Below, in pieces: positions 52,843 to 62,795 of a DNA stretch of 64,000 nucleotides. The notes under the pieces are model-generated. The model searched no databases, was not told the origin of the DNA, and was given only the letters and a program-made list of their open reading frames with translations. Positions within the stretch are counted from its first letter, which is position 1. Each line of letters opens with the position of its first letter. This DNA is from Pseudomonas sp. PB106 (GTDB lineage: Bacteria > Pseudomonadota > Gammaproteobacteria > Pseudomonadales > Pseudomonadaceae): positions 32,522 to 96,521 of the forward strand of contig NZ_RWIM01000015.1 of NCBI RefSeq assembly GCF_009764645.1, given 5' to 3'. The translations under genes and the position numbers were made by a program.

Positions 52843-54564
52843 ATGCCGCAGCAATGGCCAGCCACCGACATCGCCCGCATGATCCTCGATGGCTTTGACG
52901 ATTACCGCGAGCATTTCCGGCGGATCACCGACGGCGCCCGCGAGCGCTTCGAGCAAGCGCGTTGGCAGGAGGCGCAGACGGCATCGGCGGCGCGGATCAA
53001 CCTTTACGAAGAAAAAGTCGGCGAAACCGTCGCCCGCCTGCGTGAATATTTCGCCGAAGAGACGCTGATGAACGTCAGCTGCTGGCCATTGGTGAAAAGC
53101 GCCTACATCAGCGTCATCGACCTGCGCTTCGACGATGAGCTGTCCGAGACCTGGTACAACTCGATTTTCTGCGGGCTGTTCAGCCACGACCTGATCAGCG
53201 ATGGCTGCATGTTCATCCACACCACGCGCCCGAGCCTGCGCCGGGCCCGCGCCGCACAAACCCGCACCTACAAGCCGCAAGGGCAGTTGTCGGGGATGCT
53301 CGCGAGCATCTTCGCCGACTATCGCTTCGGCGAGGATTACGCCGATTTGCCCGGCGACTTGCGCCGGCTCGAAGCGCAGCTGCGCGAGAACCTGCCGGAC
53401 TGGGTGTGCAAGGATCCGGAACTGGCCGTCGAGCTGTTTTCTTCGGTGCTGTACCGCAACAAGGGCGCGTACCTGGTCGGGCGCATCTACACCCGCGACG
53501 AACAATGGCCGCTGGTGATTCCATTGCTGCACCGCGAAGGGCGCGGGATTCAGATCGATGCGTTGATTACCGACGAAGCCGATGTGTCGATCATCTTCTC
53601 CTTCACCCGTTCGTATTTCATGGTCGACGTGCCGGTGCCGGCGGAATTCATCGGTTTCCTGCGGCGCATCCTGCCGGGCAAACACATCGCCGAGCTGTAC
53701 ACCTCGATCGGTTTCTATAAACACGGCAAATCCGAGTTCTACCGCGCGTTGATCAATCACCTGGCCAATACCGATGACCAATTCATCATGGCCCCCGGTG
53801 TGCGCGGCATGGTCATGAGCGTGTTCACCCTGCCGGGTTTCAACACCGTGTTCAAAATCATCAAAGACCGTTTTTCGCCCTCGAAAAACGTCGACCGCGC
53901 CACGGTGATCGAGAAATATCGACTGGTAAAAAGCGTCGATCGGGTCGGGCGCATGGCCGATACCCAGGAGTTCGCCGATTTCCGTTTTCCACTGAGCAAG
54001 TTTGATCCGGCGTGTCTTGAGGAATTGCTGGACGTAGCGCCTTCGACGGTGTCGGTCGAGGGCGACACCGTGTTGATCCGCCACTGCTGGACCGAACGGC
54101 GGATGACCCCGCTCAACCTGTATCTGGAAAACGCCAATGACGCGCAGGTGCGCGAGGCGCTTGAGGATTACGGCCTGGCGATCAAACAACTGGCGGCGGC
54201 GAATATCTTTCCCGGCGACATGCTGCTGAAAAACTTTGGCGTCACCCGCCACGGACGCGTGGTCTTTTATGACTATGACGAGATCTGTTTCCTCACCGAA
54301 GCCAACTTCCGCCATATCCCGGCGCCGCGTACTCCGGAGGACGAAATGGCTTCCGAACCGTGGTACTCGATAGGGCCGCTGGATGTGTTCCCCGAGGAAT
54401 TTCCGCCGTTCCTGTTTGCCGATTCGGGACAGCGCAAGTTGTTCGATCAGTTGCACGGCGAGTTGTACAACGCTGATTACTGGAAGAGCCTGCAGGAAGC
54501 GATTCGCGCCGGCAAAGTCATCGACGTCTTCCCGTACCGCCGCAAAGGCCTGGACAACGAATAA
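52843..54564 (+). CDS. aceK: Isocitrate dehydrogenase kinase/phosphatase
   Basis: The 573-residue bifunctional enzyme phosphorylates and dephosphorylates isocitrate dehydrogenase to open or close the glyoxylate bypass. Key segments are the ATP-binding [20 protein letters not shown] region near residue 320 and [18 protein letters not shown] near 480 with the metal-binding Asp. ATG 52843 begins the conserved [18 protein letters not shown]. It stands apart from aceA/aceB, as is usual in Pseudomonas. Confidence 0.94.
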   Translation: MPQQWPATDIARMILDGFDDYREHFRRITDGARERFEQARWQEAQTASAARINLYEEKVGETVARLREYFAEETLMNVSCWPLVKSAYISVIDLRFDDELSETWYNSIFCGLFSHDLISDGCMFIHTTRPSLRRARAAQTRTYKPQGQLSGMLASIFADYRFGEDYADLPGDLRRLEAQLRENLPDWVCKDPELAVELFSSVLYRNKGAYLVGRIYTRDEQWPLVIPLLHREGRGIQIDALITDEADVSIIFSFTRSYFMVDVPVPAEFIGFLRRILPGKHIAELYTSIGFYKHGKSEFYRALINHLANTDDQFIMAPGVRGMVMSVFTLPGFNTVFKIIKDRFSPSKNVDRATVIEKYRLVKSVDRVGRMADTQEFADFRFPLSKFDPACLEELLDVAPSTVSVEGDTVLIRHCWTERRMTPLNLYLENANDAQVREALEDYGLAIKQLAAANIFPGDMLLKNFGVTRHGRVVFYDYDEICFLTEANFRHIPAPRTPEDEMASEPWYSIGPLDVFPEEFPPFLFADSGQRKLFDQLHGELYNADYWKSLQEAIRAGKVIDVFPYRRKGLDNE

Positions 54565-54569
54565 CTCCT

Positions 54570-54657
54570 CTGTAGGAGCTGCCGAAGGCTGCGATCTTTT
54601 GATTTTGCTTTTAAAAAAACAAGATCAAAAGATCGCAGCCTTCGGCAGCTCCTACAG
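54570..54657. repeat. REP-type inverted pair
   Basis: CTGTAGGAGCTGCCGAAGGCTGCGATCTTTTGATT and its facing complement AAGATCAAAAGATCGCAGCCTTCGGCAGCTCCTACAG between aceK and hrpA. Confidence 0.93.
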
Positions 54658-54732
54658 GGGAAGCAGGCCAATCGGAGGCAAATCTGCGACAATCGGCCCC
54701 CTGCATAAACAGACGACCGAATTGCCTACCCG

Positions 54733-57700
54733 ATGACCGACGAATCGCCCTCCATCGACAAACTGCTGAAAAACCTCGACCACGCCATGCTCGCCGACCG
54801 TCACCGGCTGCGGCGGCAGTTGCTTGAGCTGCGCAAGAAACCCGATGAGGCCAAACTGGCCCAGTGGGTGACGCGCATGCAGGCGTCCTGTGATCAGGTG
54901 CTGGCGCGCAAGGCCAGCCTGCCGGTGATTCGTTACGACGACAGTTTGCCGATTGCCGCCAAGCGCGACGAAATCAAGAAGGCCATGGAAAAGCACCAGG
55001 TCTTGATCATCGCCGGCGAAACCGGCTCGGGTAAAACCACGCAGTTGCCGAAGATCTGTCTGGAAATCGGTCGCGGCCAGCACGGTCTGATCGGCCATAC
55101 CCAGCCGCGTCGAATCGCTGCCCGCAGCGTTGCCAGCCGGGTCGCCGAAGAACTCGGCACGCCGCTCGGTTCACTGGTCGGCTATCAGGTGCGTTTCGAA
55201 GATCAGAGTGATTCCAACACCCTGATCAAACTGATGACCGACGGTATTTTGCTCGCGGAAACCCAGAACGATCGCTACCTCGAGCGCTACGACACGATCA
55301 TCGTCGACGAAGCCCACGAACGCAGCCTCAACATCGACTTTCTGCTCGGTTACCTGAAAACCCTGCTGCCGCGTCGCCCGGATCTGAAAGTCATCATCAC
55401 TTCGGCGACCATCGATCTGGAGCGTTTCTCCAAGCATTTTGACGATGCGCCGATTGTTGAAGTCTCCGGCCGTACCTTCCCGGTGGATACCTGGTATCGC
55501 CCGCTGACCCTGGAGCAGGACGAGGAGGGCAACCGTGTCGAGGACGACCTGACCGTGGATCAGGCGATCCTCGCCGCCCTCGATGAAGTCGCCGCTTATG
55601 AACGCAGCGAGCGTCGCAGCCCCGGCGATGTGCTGGTGTTCCTGCCCGGTGAGCGCGAGATTCGTGACGCTGCTGACATGCTGCGCAAAGCCCAACTCAA
55701 ACACACTGAAATTCTGCCGCTGTACGCGCGCCTGTCACCGGCCGAACAGCAGCGGATTTTCCAGTCGCACCCTGGGCGTCGCGTAGTGCTCGCGACCAAC
55801 GTCGCCGAAACCTCGCTGACCGTGCCGGGCATTCGTTATGTGATCGACAGCGGCACCGCGCGCATCAGCCGCTACAGCTATCGCGCCAAGGTGCAGCGGC
55901 TGCCGATCGAGGCGATTTCCCAGGCCAGCGCCAACCAGCGTAAAGGTCGTTGCGGCCGGGTCGAGCCGGGCATCTGCATTCGTTTGTACAGCGAAGAAGA
56001 TTTTAACGGCCGCCCGGAATTTACCGATCCGGAGATTCTGCGCACCAACCTCGCCGCTGTGATCTTGCAGATGCTGCATCTGCGCCTTGGCGAAATCACC
56101 GCATTCCCGTTTATCGAACCGCCGGACGGCAAGGCGATCAGCGACGGTTTCAACCTGCTGCAAGAACTCTCGGCGGTGGATCGCAACAGTCAACTGACGC
56201 CTCTGGGTCGCCAATTGGCGCGTCTGCCAGTCGACCCGCGCATGGGCCGCATGTTGCTCGAAGCGGCCAAGCTCGGCAGCTTGCAAGAAGTACTGATCGT
56301 CGCCAGTGCGATGTCGATTCAAGACCCGCGCGAGCGGCCGCCGGAGCGCCAGCAAGCCGCCGATCAGGCCCACGCGCAATGGAAAGACATCGACTCCGAC
56401 TTTGCCGGATTGGTGAATTTGTGGCGTGGTTTTGAAGAGCAGCGCCAAGCGCTGACCGCGAGCCCGCTGCGCAACTGGTGCCGGAAGAACTTCCTCAACT
56501 ATCTGCGCTTGCGCGAGTGGCGCGATTCCCATCGTCAGTTGAGCCTGATCTGCCGCGACATGCAGTTGAGCCTGAACAAAGAGCCGGCGGATTATCCGAA
56601 ACTGCACAAAGCGGTGCTGGTCGGTTTGCTCAGCCAGATCGGGCAGAAAACCGAAGACGGCGATTACCTCGGCGCGCGTCAGCGGCGTTTCTGGATTCAT
56701 CCGTCGTCGGGCATCGGCAAGAAGCGTCCGCAATGGTTGATGACCGCCGAACTAGTGGAAACCACCAAACTCTACGCGCGCATGGTCGCCAAGATCGACG
56801 CCGACTGGATCGAGCCGCTGGCCGGGCACCTGATCAAGAAAAACCACTTTGAACCGCACTGGGAAAAGAAGCGCGGCCAGGTCGTGGCGTTCGAACAGAT
56901 CACTCTGTTCGGGCTGATCGTGGTCGGCCGCCGCCCGGTGCATTACGGCCCGATCGATCCGGTGGTGTCCCGTGAGCTGTTTATCCGCGAAGGTCTGGTC
57001 CGTGGCGAGATTCAGTCCCGAGCCAAATGCCTCACCGCGAACAAGCAACTGCTGGAACAGCTCGACGAACTGGAAGCCAAGGCCCGACGTCGCGACATTC
57101 TTGCCGACGAAGAAACCCTCTACGCGTTCTACGATGCGCGCTTGCCGGCGGAGATTCACCAGACCGCGACCTTCGACAGTTGGTACCGCATCAACAGTCA
57201 GAAAGATCCGCAGCTGTTGATCATGCGCGAAGAAGACGTGCTGGCCCGTGAGGCCAGTGAAGTCACCGCACTGCACTATCCGGACACCCTGCACATCGGC
57301 GATCTGGAACTGGCGCTGACCTATCACTTCGAACCCAATCACCCGCGCGACGGCGTGACCCTGCGCGTGCCGGCGCCGCTGTTGCCGATGCTGCCGGCGG
57401 AACGTCTGGAATGGTTGGTGCCGGGTCTGATCGAGGCCAAGTGCATCGCCCTCGTGCGCAACCTGCCGAAAGCGCTGCGCAAGAACTTCGTGCCGGTGCC
57501 GGACTTCATCAAAGCTGCCCTGCAGCGCATGACCTTCGGCGAAGGTTCGTTGCCGCAAGCGCTGGGCCGTGAGCTGTTGCGCATGACCGGCGCGCGGGTC
57601 AGCGACGAGGCGTGGGCAGAAGCCGAGCAGGGCGTCGAAGGGCATCTGCGGATGAACCTGGAAATCGTCGACGGCCAGGGCAAGTTCCTTGGCGAAGGTC

Positions 57701-58644
57701 GCGATCTGGCTGAGTTGACCGCACGCTTTGCCGAGGCCAGTCAGGCCGCGTTGGCCGTGCCGCAGAGTGCGAAAAGCCAGCAGCCGGTCGAGGCGAAAGT
57801 CTTCGCGCCGGTCGCGGAAAAGACTCAGCAGAAGATCGCCGGGCTATCGATGACGGTGTATCCGGCGCTGGTCGAAGAGGGCGGCACGGTCAAGGAAGGG
57901 CGCTTTTCAACCCCGGCCGAAGCCGAATTCCAGCACCGTCGCGCGTTGCAGCGTCTGTTGATGCAGCAACTGGCCGAACCGGCGAAATTCCTGCGCAGCA
58001 AGTTGCCGGGGCAGACGGAGATGGGCCTGCTCTATCGTGAATTGGGCCGCGTCGATGCGCTGGTCGAAGACATTCTGCTGGCTAGCCTCGACAGTTGCAT
58101 TCTCGAAGGTGAGGACCCGCTGCCCCGCGATGGCGCCGGGTTGGCGGCACTGGCCGAGCGCAAACGCGGCGGCTGGACCGAACACGCCGAGCGCGTAGCG
58201 CGGCTGACGCTGGAGATTCTCAAGCTGTGGCACGGTTTGCAGAAGCGCTTCAAAGGCAAGATCGATCTGGCCCAAGCCGTGGCGCTGAATGACATCAAGC
58301 AGCAAATCAGCCACCTGGTGTATCCGGGTTTTGTCCGCGAGACGCCGATGCAGTGGCTCAAAGAAATTCCGCGTTACTTGAAGGCGGTCGAGCAGCGTTT
58401 CGAGAAGCTTGGCGCGCAGGTGCAGAAGGATCGCGTCTGGAGCGGCGAACTCGCCGGCCTCTGGGCGCAATACCAGGCTCGCGCCGCCAAACATGCCCAG
58501 GAAGGCAAACGCGATCCGCAGCTGGAGTTGTATCGCTGGTGGCTGGAGGAATACCGGGTTTCGCTGTTCGCCCAACAGTTGGGCACGAAAACACCGATCT
58601 CCGATAAACGCCTGAACAAGCAGTGGAGCCAGGTAGAACCGTAA
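54733..58644 (+). CDS. hrpA: ATP-dependent RNA helicase HrpA
   Basis: The 1303-residue DEAH-box helicase has Walker A GETGSGKTTQ (about 95-104), DEAH in VDEAHERS (about 192), the SATID motif near 220, and the helicase C-terminal domain with QRKGRCGRV near 400. The HA2, OB-fold and long C-terminal DUF3418 region follow. The E. coli homologue rescues collided ribosomes and processes fimbrial mRNA. Size is typical for HrpA. Confidence 0.96.
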   Translation: MTDESPSIDKLLKNLDHAMLADRHRLRRQLLELRKKPDEAKLAQWVTRMQASCDQVLARKASLPVIRYDDSLPIAAKRDEIKKAMEKHQVLIIAGETGSGKTTQLPKICLEIGRGQHGLIGHTQPRRIAARSVASRVAEELGTPLGSLVGYQVRFEDQSDSNTLIKLMTDGILLAETQNDRYLERYDTIIVDEAHERSLNIDFLLGYLKTLLPRRPDLKVIITSATIDLERFSKHFDDAPIVEVSGRTFPVDTWYRPLTLEQDEEGNRVEDDLTVDQAILAALDEVAAYERSERRSPGDVLVFLPGEREIRDAADMLRKAQLKHTEILPLYARLSPAEQQRIFQSHPGRRVVLATNVAETSLTVPGIRYVIDSGTARISRYSYRAKVQRLPIEAISQASANQRKGRCGRVEPGICIRLYSEEDFNGRPEFTDPEILRTNLAAVILQMLHLRLGEITAFPFIEPPDGKAISDGFNLLQELSAVDRNSQLTPLGRQLARLPVDPRMGRMLLEAAKLGSLQEVLIVASAMSIQDPRERPPERQQAADQAHAQWKDIDSDFAGLVNLWRGFEEQRQALTASPLRNWCRKNFLNYLRLREWRDSHRQLSLICRDMQLSLNKEPADYPKLHKAVLVGLLSQIGQKTEDGDYLGARQRRFWIHPSSGIGKKRPQWLMTAELVETTKLYARMVAKIDADWIEPLAGHLIKKNHFEPHWEKKRGQVVAFEQITLFGLIVVGRRPVHYGPIDPVVSRELFIREGLVRGEIQSRAKCLTANKQLLEQLDELEAKARRRDILADEETLYAFYDARLPAEIHQTATFDSWYRINSQKDPQLLIMREEDVLAREASEVTALHYPDTLHIGDLELALTYHFEPNHPRDGVTLRVPAPLLPMLPAERLEWLVPGLIEAKCIALVRNLPKALRKNFVPVPDFIKAALQRMTFGEGSLPQALGRELLRMTGARVSDEAWAEAEQGVEGHLRMNLEIVDGQGKFLGEGRDLAELTARFAEASQAALAVPQSAKSQQPVEAKVFAPVAEKTQQKIAGLSMTVYPALVEEGGTVKEGRFSTPAEAEFQHRRALQRLLMQQLAEPAKFLRSKLPGQTEMGLLYRELGRVDALVEDILLASLDSCILEGEDPLPRDGAGLAALAERKRGGWTEHAERVARLTLEILKLWHGLQKRFKGKIDLAQAVALNDIKQQISHLVYPGFVRETPMQWLKEIPRYLKAVEQRFEKLGAQVQKDRVWSGELAGLWAQYQARAAKHAQEGKRDPQLELYRWWLEEYRVSLFAQQLGTKTPISDKRLNKQWSQVEP

Positions 58645-58963
58645 CGCTGATCGTTCCCACGCTCTGCGTGGGAATGCCTCTGGGGACACTCCGCGTCCAG
58701 TGACGCAGAGCGTCACGGGCTGCATTCCCACGCAGGAGCGTGGGAACGATCATCCGTGTTGATCTTGAGAAAGGCGCCAAAAGTCCACGTTTATGGCAAA
58801 CTTCGCGACCATAAGCGCCGGTTTCGCGACCCAGAGCCTTCGGCCACGTCGCGCAGCGCAATAAAACGATGCCAGGTTTGCGTCCCCCGGATGGGAATAG
58901 ACCCTTTGTGTGTTGGTACGACGGTTCCAGCACTTTCTGCCTGAACAGATTAGAGAAACGACC
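58645..58963. other. Intergenic region between hrpA and the KASIII gene
   Basis: This 319-base region holds the long palindromic repeat at 58649-58751 and about 200 bases of probable promoter DNA before the KASIII gene. No small gene is supported. Confidence 0.5.
58649..58751. repeat. Long palindromic repeat, GATCGTTCCCACGCTC type
   Basis: Third copy in the window of GATCGTTCCCACGCTCTGCGTGGGAATGC with the facing GCATTCCCACGCAGGAGCGTGGGAACGATC; an extra base in the right arm breaks the match. Inner nested arms surround GACGCAGAGCGTC. Confidence 0.88.
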
Positions 58964-60085
58964 ATGCATAACGTCGTCATCAGCGGCACCGGCCTGTATA
59001 CCCCGGCCAACAGCATCTCCAACGAAGAGCTGGTGCAGTCTTTCAATACCTATGTCGCGCAATTCAACGCGGACAACGCCGACGCCATTGCCAGCGGCGA
59101 AGTCCAGGCCCTGACCGAATCCAGCGCCGCGTTCATCGAAAAAGCCTCGGGCATCAAGAGCCGCTTTGTCATGGACAAGGACGGCATCCTCGATCCGCAA
59201 CGCATGGCCCCGCGCCTGCCGGAGCGTTCCAACGACGAATGGTCGGTGCTTTGCCAGATGGCCATCGGCGCTGCCGAACAGGCCCTGCAACGTGCCGGCA
59301 AAACCGCTGCCGACATCGACGGTGTAATCGTTGCCTGCTCCAACCTGCAACGCGCCTACCCGGCCATCGCCATCGAGGTTCAGGAAGCCCTGGGCATTCA
59401 AGGCTTCGGCTTCGACATGAACGTGGCGTGTTCTTCGGCGACCTTCGGCATTCAGGCCGCCGCTAACAGCGTGCAATTGGGTCAGGCCCGGGCAATCCTG
59501 ATGGTCAACCCGGAAGTCTGCACCGGGCATCTGAACTTCCGTGACCGTGACAGCCACTTCATCTTCGGCGACGCCGCGACTGCGGTGATCATCGAGCGCG
59601 CTGATCTGGCGACGTCCACGCACCAGTTCGACGTGGTCAGCACCAAACTGCTGACCAAGTTCTCCAACAACATCCGCAACAACTTCGGCTTCCTCAACCG
59701 CGCCGCAGAAGAGGGCGTCGGTGCCCGAGACAAGCTGTTCGTCCAGGAAGGCCGCAAGGTGTTCAAGGATGTCTGCCCGATGGTTGCCGAGTTGATCGGT
59801 GAGCATCTGCAAGAGAACCAGCTGAATGTTGGCGATGTGAAGCGCTTCTGGCTGCACCAGGCCAACCTGAGCATGAACCACCTGATCGTGCGCAAACTGC
59901 TGGGCCGCGAAGCCACCGAAGAAGAAGCGCCGGTGATTCTCGACACCTATGCCAACACCAGCTCCGCCGGCTCGGTGATTGCGTTCCACAAATATCAGGA
60001 TGATCTGGCTGCCGGTTCGCTGGCCGTGCTGAGCTCGTTCGGCGCCGGTTACTCGATCGGCAGCGTGATTCTGCGTAAACGTTGA
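58964..60085 (+). CDS. Beta-ketoacyl-ACP synthase III family enzyme
   Basis: The 373-residue KASIII-like thiolase-fold enzyme has the Cys156-His298-Asn331 triad (VACSSATFG; FWLHQANLSMNH; TYANTSSAGS). It resembles P. aeruginosa PA3286, which (from memory) condenses a medium-chain acyl-CoA with malonyl-ACP and so links beta-oxidation to fatty acid synthesis; this assignment rests on sequence and on the following ECF sigma gene. The helper substrates are inferred. It is not the main fabH. Confidence 0.82.
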   Translation: MHNVVISGTGLYTPANSISNEELVQSFNTYVAQFNADNADAIASGEVQALTESSAAFIEKASGIKSRFVMDKDGILDPQRMAPRLPERSNDEWSVLCQMAIGAAEQALQRAGKTAADIDGVIVACSNLQRAYPAIAIEVQEALGIQGFGFDMNVACSSATFGIQAAANSVQLGQARAILMVNPEVCTGHLNFRDRDSHFIFGDAATAVIIERADLATSTHQFDVVSTKLLTKFSNNIRNNFGFLNRAAEEGVGARDKLFVQEGRKVFKDVCPMVAELIGEHLQENQLNVGDVKRFWLHQANLSMNHLIVRKLLGREATEEEAPVILDTYANTSSAGSVIAFHKYQDDLAAGSLAVLSSFGAGYSIGSVILRKR

Positions 60086-60093
60086 TAGCACCT

Positions 60094-60163
60094 TAAAAGA
60101 TCGCAGCCTGCGACAGCTCCTACACTGATCCTTGTAGGAGCTGCCGCAGGCTGCGATCTTTTG
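60094..60163. repeat. REP-type inverted pair
   Basis: AAAAGATCGCAGCCTGCGACAGCTCCTACA and a facing TGTAGGAGCTGCCGCAGGCTGCGATCTTTTG, 19 bases before the ECF sigma start. Confidence 0.9.
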
Positions 60164-60181
60164 CTTTCAGAGAGGTAACGC

Positions 60182-60796
60182 ATGGCCGCAACGGACGACA
60201 CCCAACTGCTCGAACGCCTTCTGGCCGGTGAGCAGAAGGCTTTCAAGGAGCTGGTCAGCACCTACCAGAGCGCCATGCGCGCCGTGGCCTATGCCATCGT
60301 CGGTCAGCGCCATGTTGAAGAAGTGGTGCAGGACGCCTGGCTTTCCGTGGTTCGCCATATCGGCAGCTTCGAGGGGCGTTCCAGTCTCAAAACCTGGCTG
60401 CTGACCATCACCGCCAACTCGGCGAAAAGTCGCTACAAGCAAAATCGCCGCGAAGTGCTGATCGATGACCTGCCGTCGCCCCACGGCACCATCGATGACG
60501 ATCGTTTCTCGCCCGGTGACGGCCATTGGCTGATCGCCCCGTTCGCCTGGCATCAGGACACCCCCGAAGCCTTGCTCACCGAAGATGAATTGCGCGATTG
60601 CCTGGAGCACACCTTGCTCAGCCTGTCGGAGCTGCAAAGCAGTGTGTTGCTGTTACGTGAACGTCAGGGCCTGGAGCTGGAAGAGATCTGTAATCTTCTG
60701 GAAATCTCGCTCTCCAATGTCCGTGTGCTACTGCACCGTGCGCGGCTGAAAGTCTTCGCCACGGTGGAGCATTTTGAGGAGACCGGCGAATGCTGA
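60182..60796 (+). CDS. ECF RNA polymerase sigma factor
   Basis: The 204-residue sigma factor has region 2 (residues about 15-85: RHVEEVVQDAWLSVVRHI) and region 4 (about 135-190: LSELQSSVLLLRERQGLELE, then SLSNVRVLLHRARLKVF). Between them there is a longer linker (residues 95-130) than in AlgU. It overlaps the zinc-finger gene downstream by 7 bases, the usual sigma/anti-sigma arrangement. It probably corresponds to the sigma factor beside the KASIII gene in P. aeruginosa (PA3285, from memory). Confidence 0.88.
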   Translation: MAATDDTQLLERLLAGEQKAFKELVSTYQSAMRAVAYAIVGQRHVEEVVQDAWLSVVRHIGSFEGRSSLKTWLLTITANSAKSRYKQNRREVLIDDLPSPHGTIDDDRFSPGDGHWLIAPFAWHQDTPEALLTEDELRDCLEHTLLSLSELQSSVLLLRERQGLELEEICNLLEISLSNVRVLLHRARLKVFATVEHFEETGEC

Positions 60797-61029
60797 CCTG
60801 CAAGGAACAAGTGGCGCGCTCCAGCGACTATCTCGATGGCCAGTTGAGCTTTCGCGAGAAACTGATGGTGCGTCATCACCTGATGTTCTGCCCCAATTGC
60901 CGGCGCTTCATTCGGCAGATGAAATTGATCCAGGCCACGTTGAAAGCGATGCCGGAGAAGCCGCAAGAGGGTGAGGATGCCTTGGCCGAACGCCTGGCCG
61001 AGCAACGTCGCAAGGATCGCTCTTCGTAG
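60790..61029 (+). CDS. Zinc-containing anti-sigma factor
   Basis: The 79-residue protein has the ZAS motif HHLMFCPNC, that is His-x3-Cys-x2-Cys (about residues 29-37), and an earlier Cys4. It has no transmembrane segment, so it would act in the cytoplasm, possibly as a redox- or zinc-responsive inhibitor of the sigma factor whose 3' end it overlaps. Confidence 0.85.
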   Translation: MLTCKEQVARSSDYLDGQLSFREKLMVRHHLMFCPNCRRFIRQMKLIQATLKAMPEKPQEGEDALAERLAEQRRKDRSS

Positions 61030-61110
61030 GAGCTGACGAGTGAAACGAGGCTGCGATCTTTTGATCTTGTTTTTTAAGATCAAAAGATCGCAGCCTCCGG
61101 CAGCTCCTAC
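61026..61110. repeat. REP-type inverted pair
   Basis: CGTAGGAGCTGACGAGTGAAACGAGGCTGCGATCTTTTGATC and a facing GATCAAAAGATCGCAGCCTCCGGCAGCTCCTAC. The left arm is degenerate, overlapping the end of the anti-sigma gene by a few bases. Confidence 0.85.
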
Positions 61111-61191
61111 AAAGGGAATAGCTCAGTGCGGATGAAACGAACGGATGATGGGGATCGTCCCGCCCGCACCGGGCTATAGGGTGAAGCGTTT

Positions 61192-62514
61192 TTAGAACTT
61201 GGCTTCCGCATCCAGCTGCAGGGTGTTGGCGTCTGCATCACGTTGACCACGGCTGGCGAAGTCGGCCTTGGTCAGGAAGTACGTGGCGCCAATGGCGAAG
61301 TTCTTGTCGATGTCGTAACCGACCTTGAACTTGTGGCCACGGGAACCGGTGGTGCCGTTGGCGAAGTCGGAATCGGTGAAGGCGCCGACCACGGCGTTGC
61401 GCTGCACGTCACGGTAGTTGTAATCGAGATTCAGGCCGAAGACTTTCGACTTGGCACCCAGCAGCCACGCGGTGTCCTGATCGGTCACGGCATCGTTGTT
61501 CTTCACGTACTGACCGTAGAACGACAGTGGCATTGGCAGACCGCCGATGTCGACCTGGCTGAAGCCCTCATACAGACGGAATTCGTTGTTGGCCGAGTTG
61601 CCGTTGACGGCCAGGGCGCACGGTGTGGAAGTGCCGGTGCAGCGGCTGTCTTCGTCGTTCTGGTAGGCGTAGACGCTGCCGCCCAGGGTCAGTTTCAAGT
61701 TGTCGGTGATGTTGAAGCGGCTACCCAACTGGCCGGCGGTCAAACGCAGATCGTGACGGAATTGCACGCCATCGCCGTCGACGTTGTCCTTGAGGTTGTA
61801 GTTACCCAGGCTGCCGAACAGTTCGGCGCTGCTGCCCAGTGGATATTTGTAGGTAACGGCCAGACCTTCCGGGTTGATGTCGCTGTCCCAGATCACGTCG
61901 CCCATGCTCACCCACGGCTGGAGCATCTTGCCGCCGATGATGTGCAGGTTCTTGATCTGATCCGGGTGGTAGTCGATGTAGCCCAGGTCGAGCCAGATCT
62001 GCTTCTTGTCGAAGTAGTTGTCCTGATCCTGGTTGGTCGAACGGGCATCGTCGCCGCCGCCGGTGGCGATACGGATGCCGGTGTCGACCTGCGGGTTGAT
62101 CTCGGTGTAGGCACCCAGACGGGCACGGATGCGCTGACGATCCTTGTCGCGGCCGCCGTTGTTCGGCTCGCCGTCGATCTTGATGGTTTCCTGACGGATA
62201 CGCACGTCGCCCTTGAACTGGGTCTTCGCGGCCCACGCCAGTTTCTGGTCGAAAACGCTTTGATCGTTGGTTTTCTTCGCCACGGCGGCGACTTGTTCGT
62301 TGGTCTCTTGCTGCGCCTGCTGCGCGATTTGCTGAGCCTTCTGATCCTTGGCCAGTTCAGTTTGCAGTTCTACGTACTGCGCCTGGGAAATCGAACCGTT
62401 AGCCTTGAGCATGTCGAGCAGTTTGGCGTCGACTGCAGCACTGGCCGGTACGCTCATGGCCAGCAACAAGCCACCGCACAGGGCCGCCGCAGTTTTCGTG
62501 GAAGCAAGACGCAT
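61192..62514 (-). CDS. Putative outer-membrane porin (Porin_5-like)
   Basis: The 440-residue protein has a signal peptide ending in PASA (residue about 26), an N-terminal coiled coil (ELQTELAKDQKAQQIAQQAQ, about 50-85), and a beta-barrel region ending in phenylalanine (LDAEAKF), as outer-membrane barrels do. The coiled coil plus barrel architecture resembles putative porins of the Porin_5 type; the substrate is unknown. ATG 62514 begins a good signal peptide; the longer frame is not conserved. Confidence 0.83.
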   Translation of the reverse strand: MRLASTKTAAALCGGLLLAMSVPASAAVDAKLLDMLKANGSISQAQYVELQTELAKDQKAQQIAQQAQQETNEQVAAVAKKTNDQSVFDQKLAWAAKTQFKGDVRIRQETIKIDGEPNNGGRDKDRQRIRARLGAYTEINPQVDTGIRIATGGGDDARSTNQDQDNYFDKKQIWLDLGYIDYHPDQIKNLHIIGGKMLQPWVSMGDVIWDSDINPEGLAVTYKYPLGSSAELFGSLGNYNLKDNVDGDGVQFRHDLRLTAGQLGSRFNITDNLKLTLGGSVYAYQNDEDSRCTGTSTPCALAVNGNSANNEFRLYEGFSQVDIGGLPMPLSFYGQYVKNNDAVTDQDTAWLLGAKSKVFGLNLDYNYRDVQRNAVVGAFTDSDFANGTTGSRGHKFKVGYDIDKNFAIGATYFLTKADFASRGQRDADANTLQLDAEAKF

Positions 62515-62795
62515 AGCAATCTCCGAAGATGAGAGAGGATGGCTGAACCATCCTGGGCACAACCGACGGTTAAGGTCGGAAAACAGTGTCCGGGTTAGAA
62601 CCCGGCGCTCTAAAAACAGGCGCCAGTATCGCGATGGTTTATGACAGAGCAGTGGCACAGTGATGGCAGGATGATGACGTTGTTGATTCGCGCCGAACTA
62701 TTGATCTAGAGCGCTGTCGGCCGATGGCGGGTGTGCAAACGGGCGCAATAGGCGATACTCGCCGAGCGCTGAAGTCCTGTGTGGAGAGCTATTTG

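Noticed and set aside
52837..54456. 539-residue open frame antisense to aceK
   Set aside because: Shadow of aceK; low-complexity His/Arg/Gln-rich translation and no ribosome binding site.
58358..60091. 577-residue open frame antisense across hrpA end and the KASIII gene
   Set aside because: Contains the palindromic repeat as protein sequence and mirrors the KASIII gene; not coding.
61243..62532. 429-residue open frame antisense to the porin
   Set aside because: Val/Gly-rich mirror of the porin's codon bias; no signal peptide or domain.
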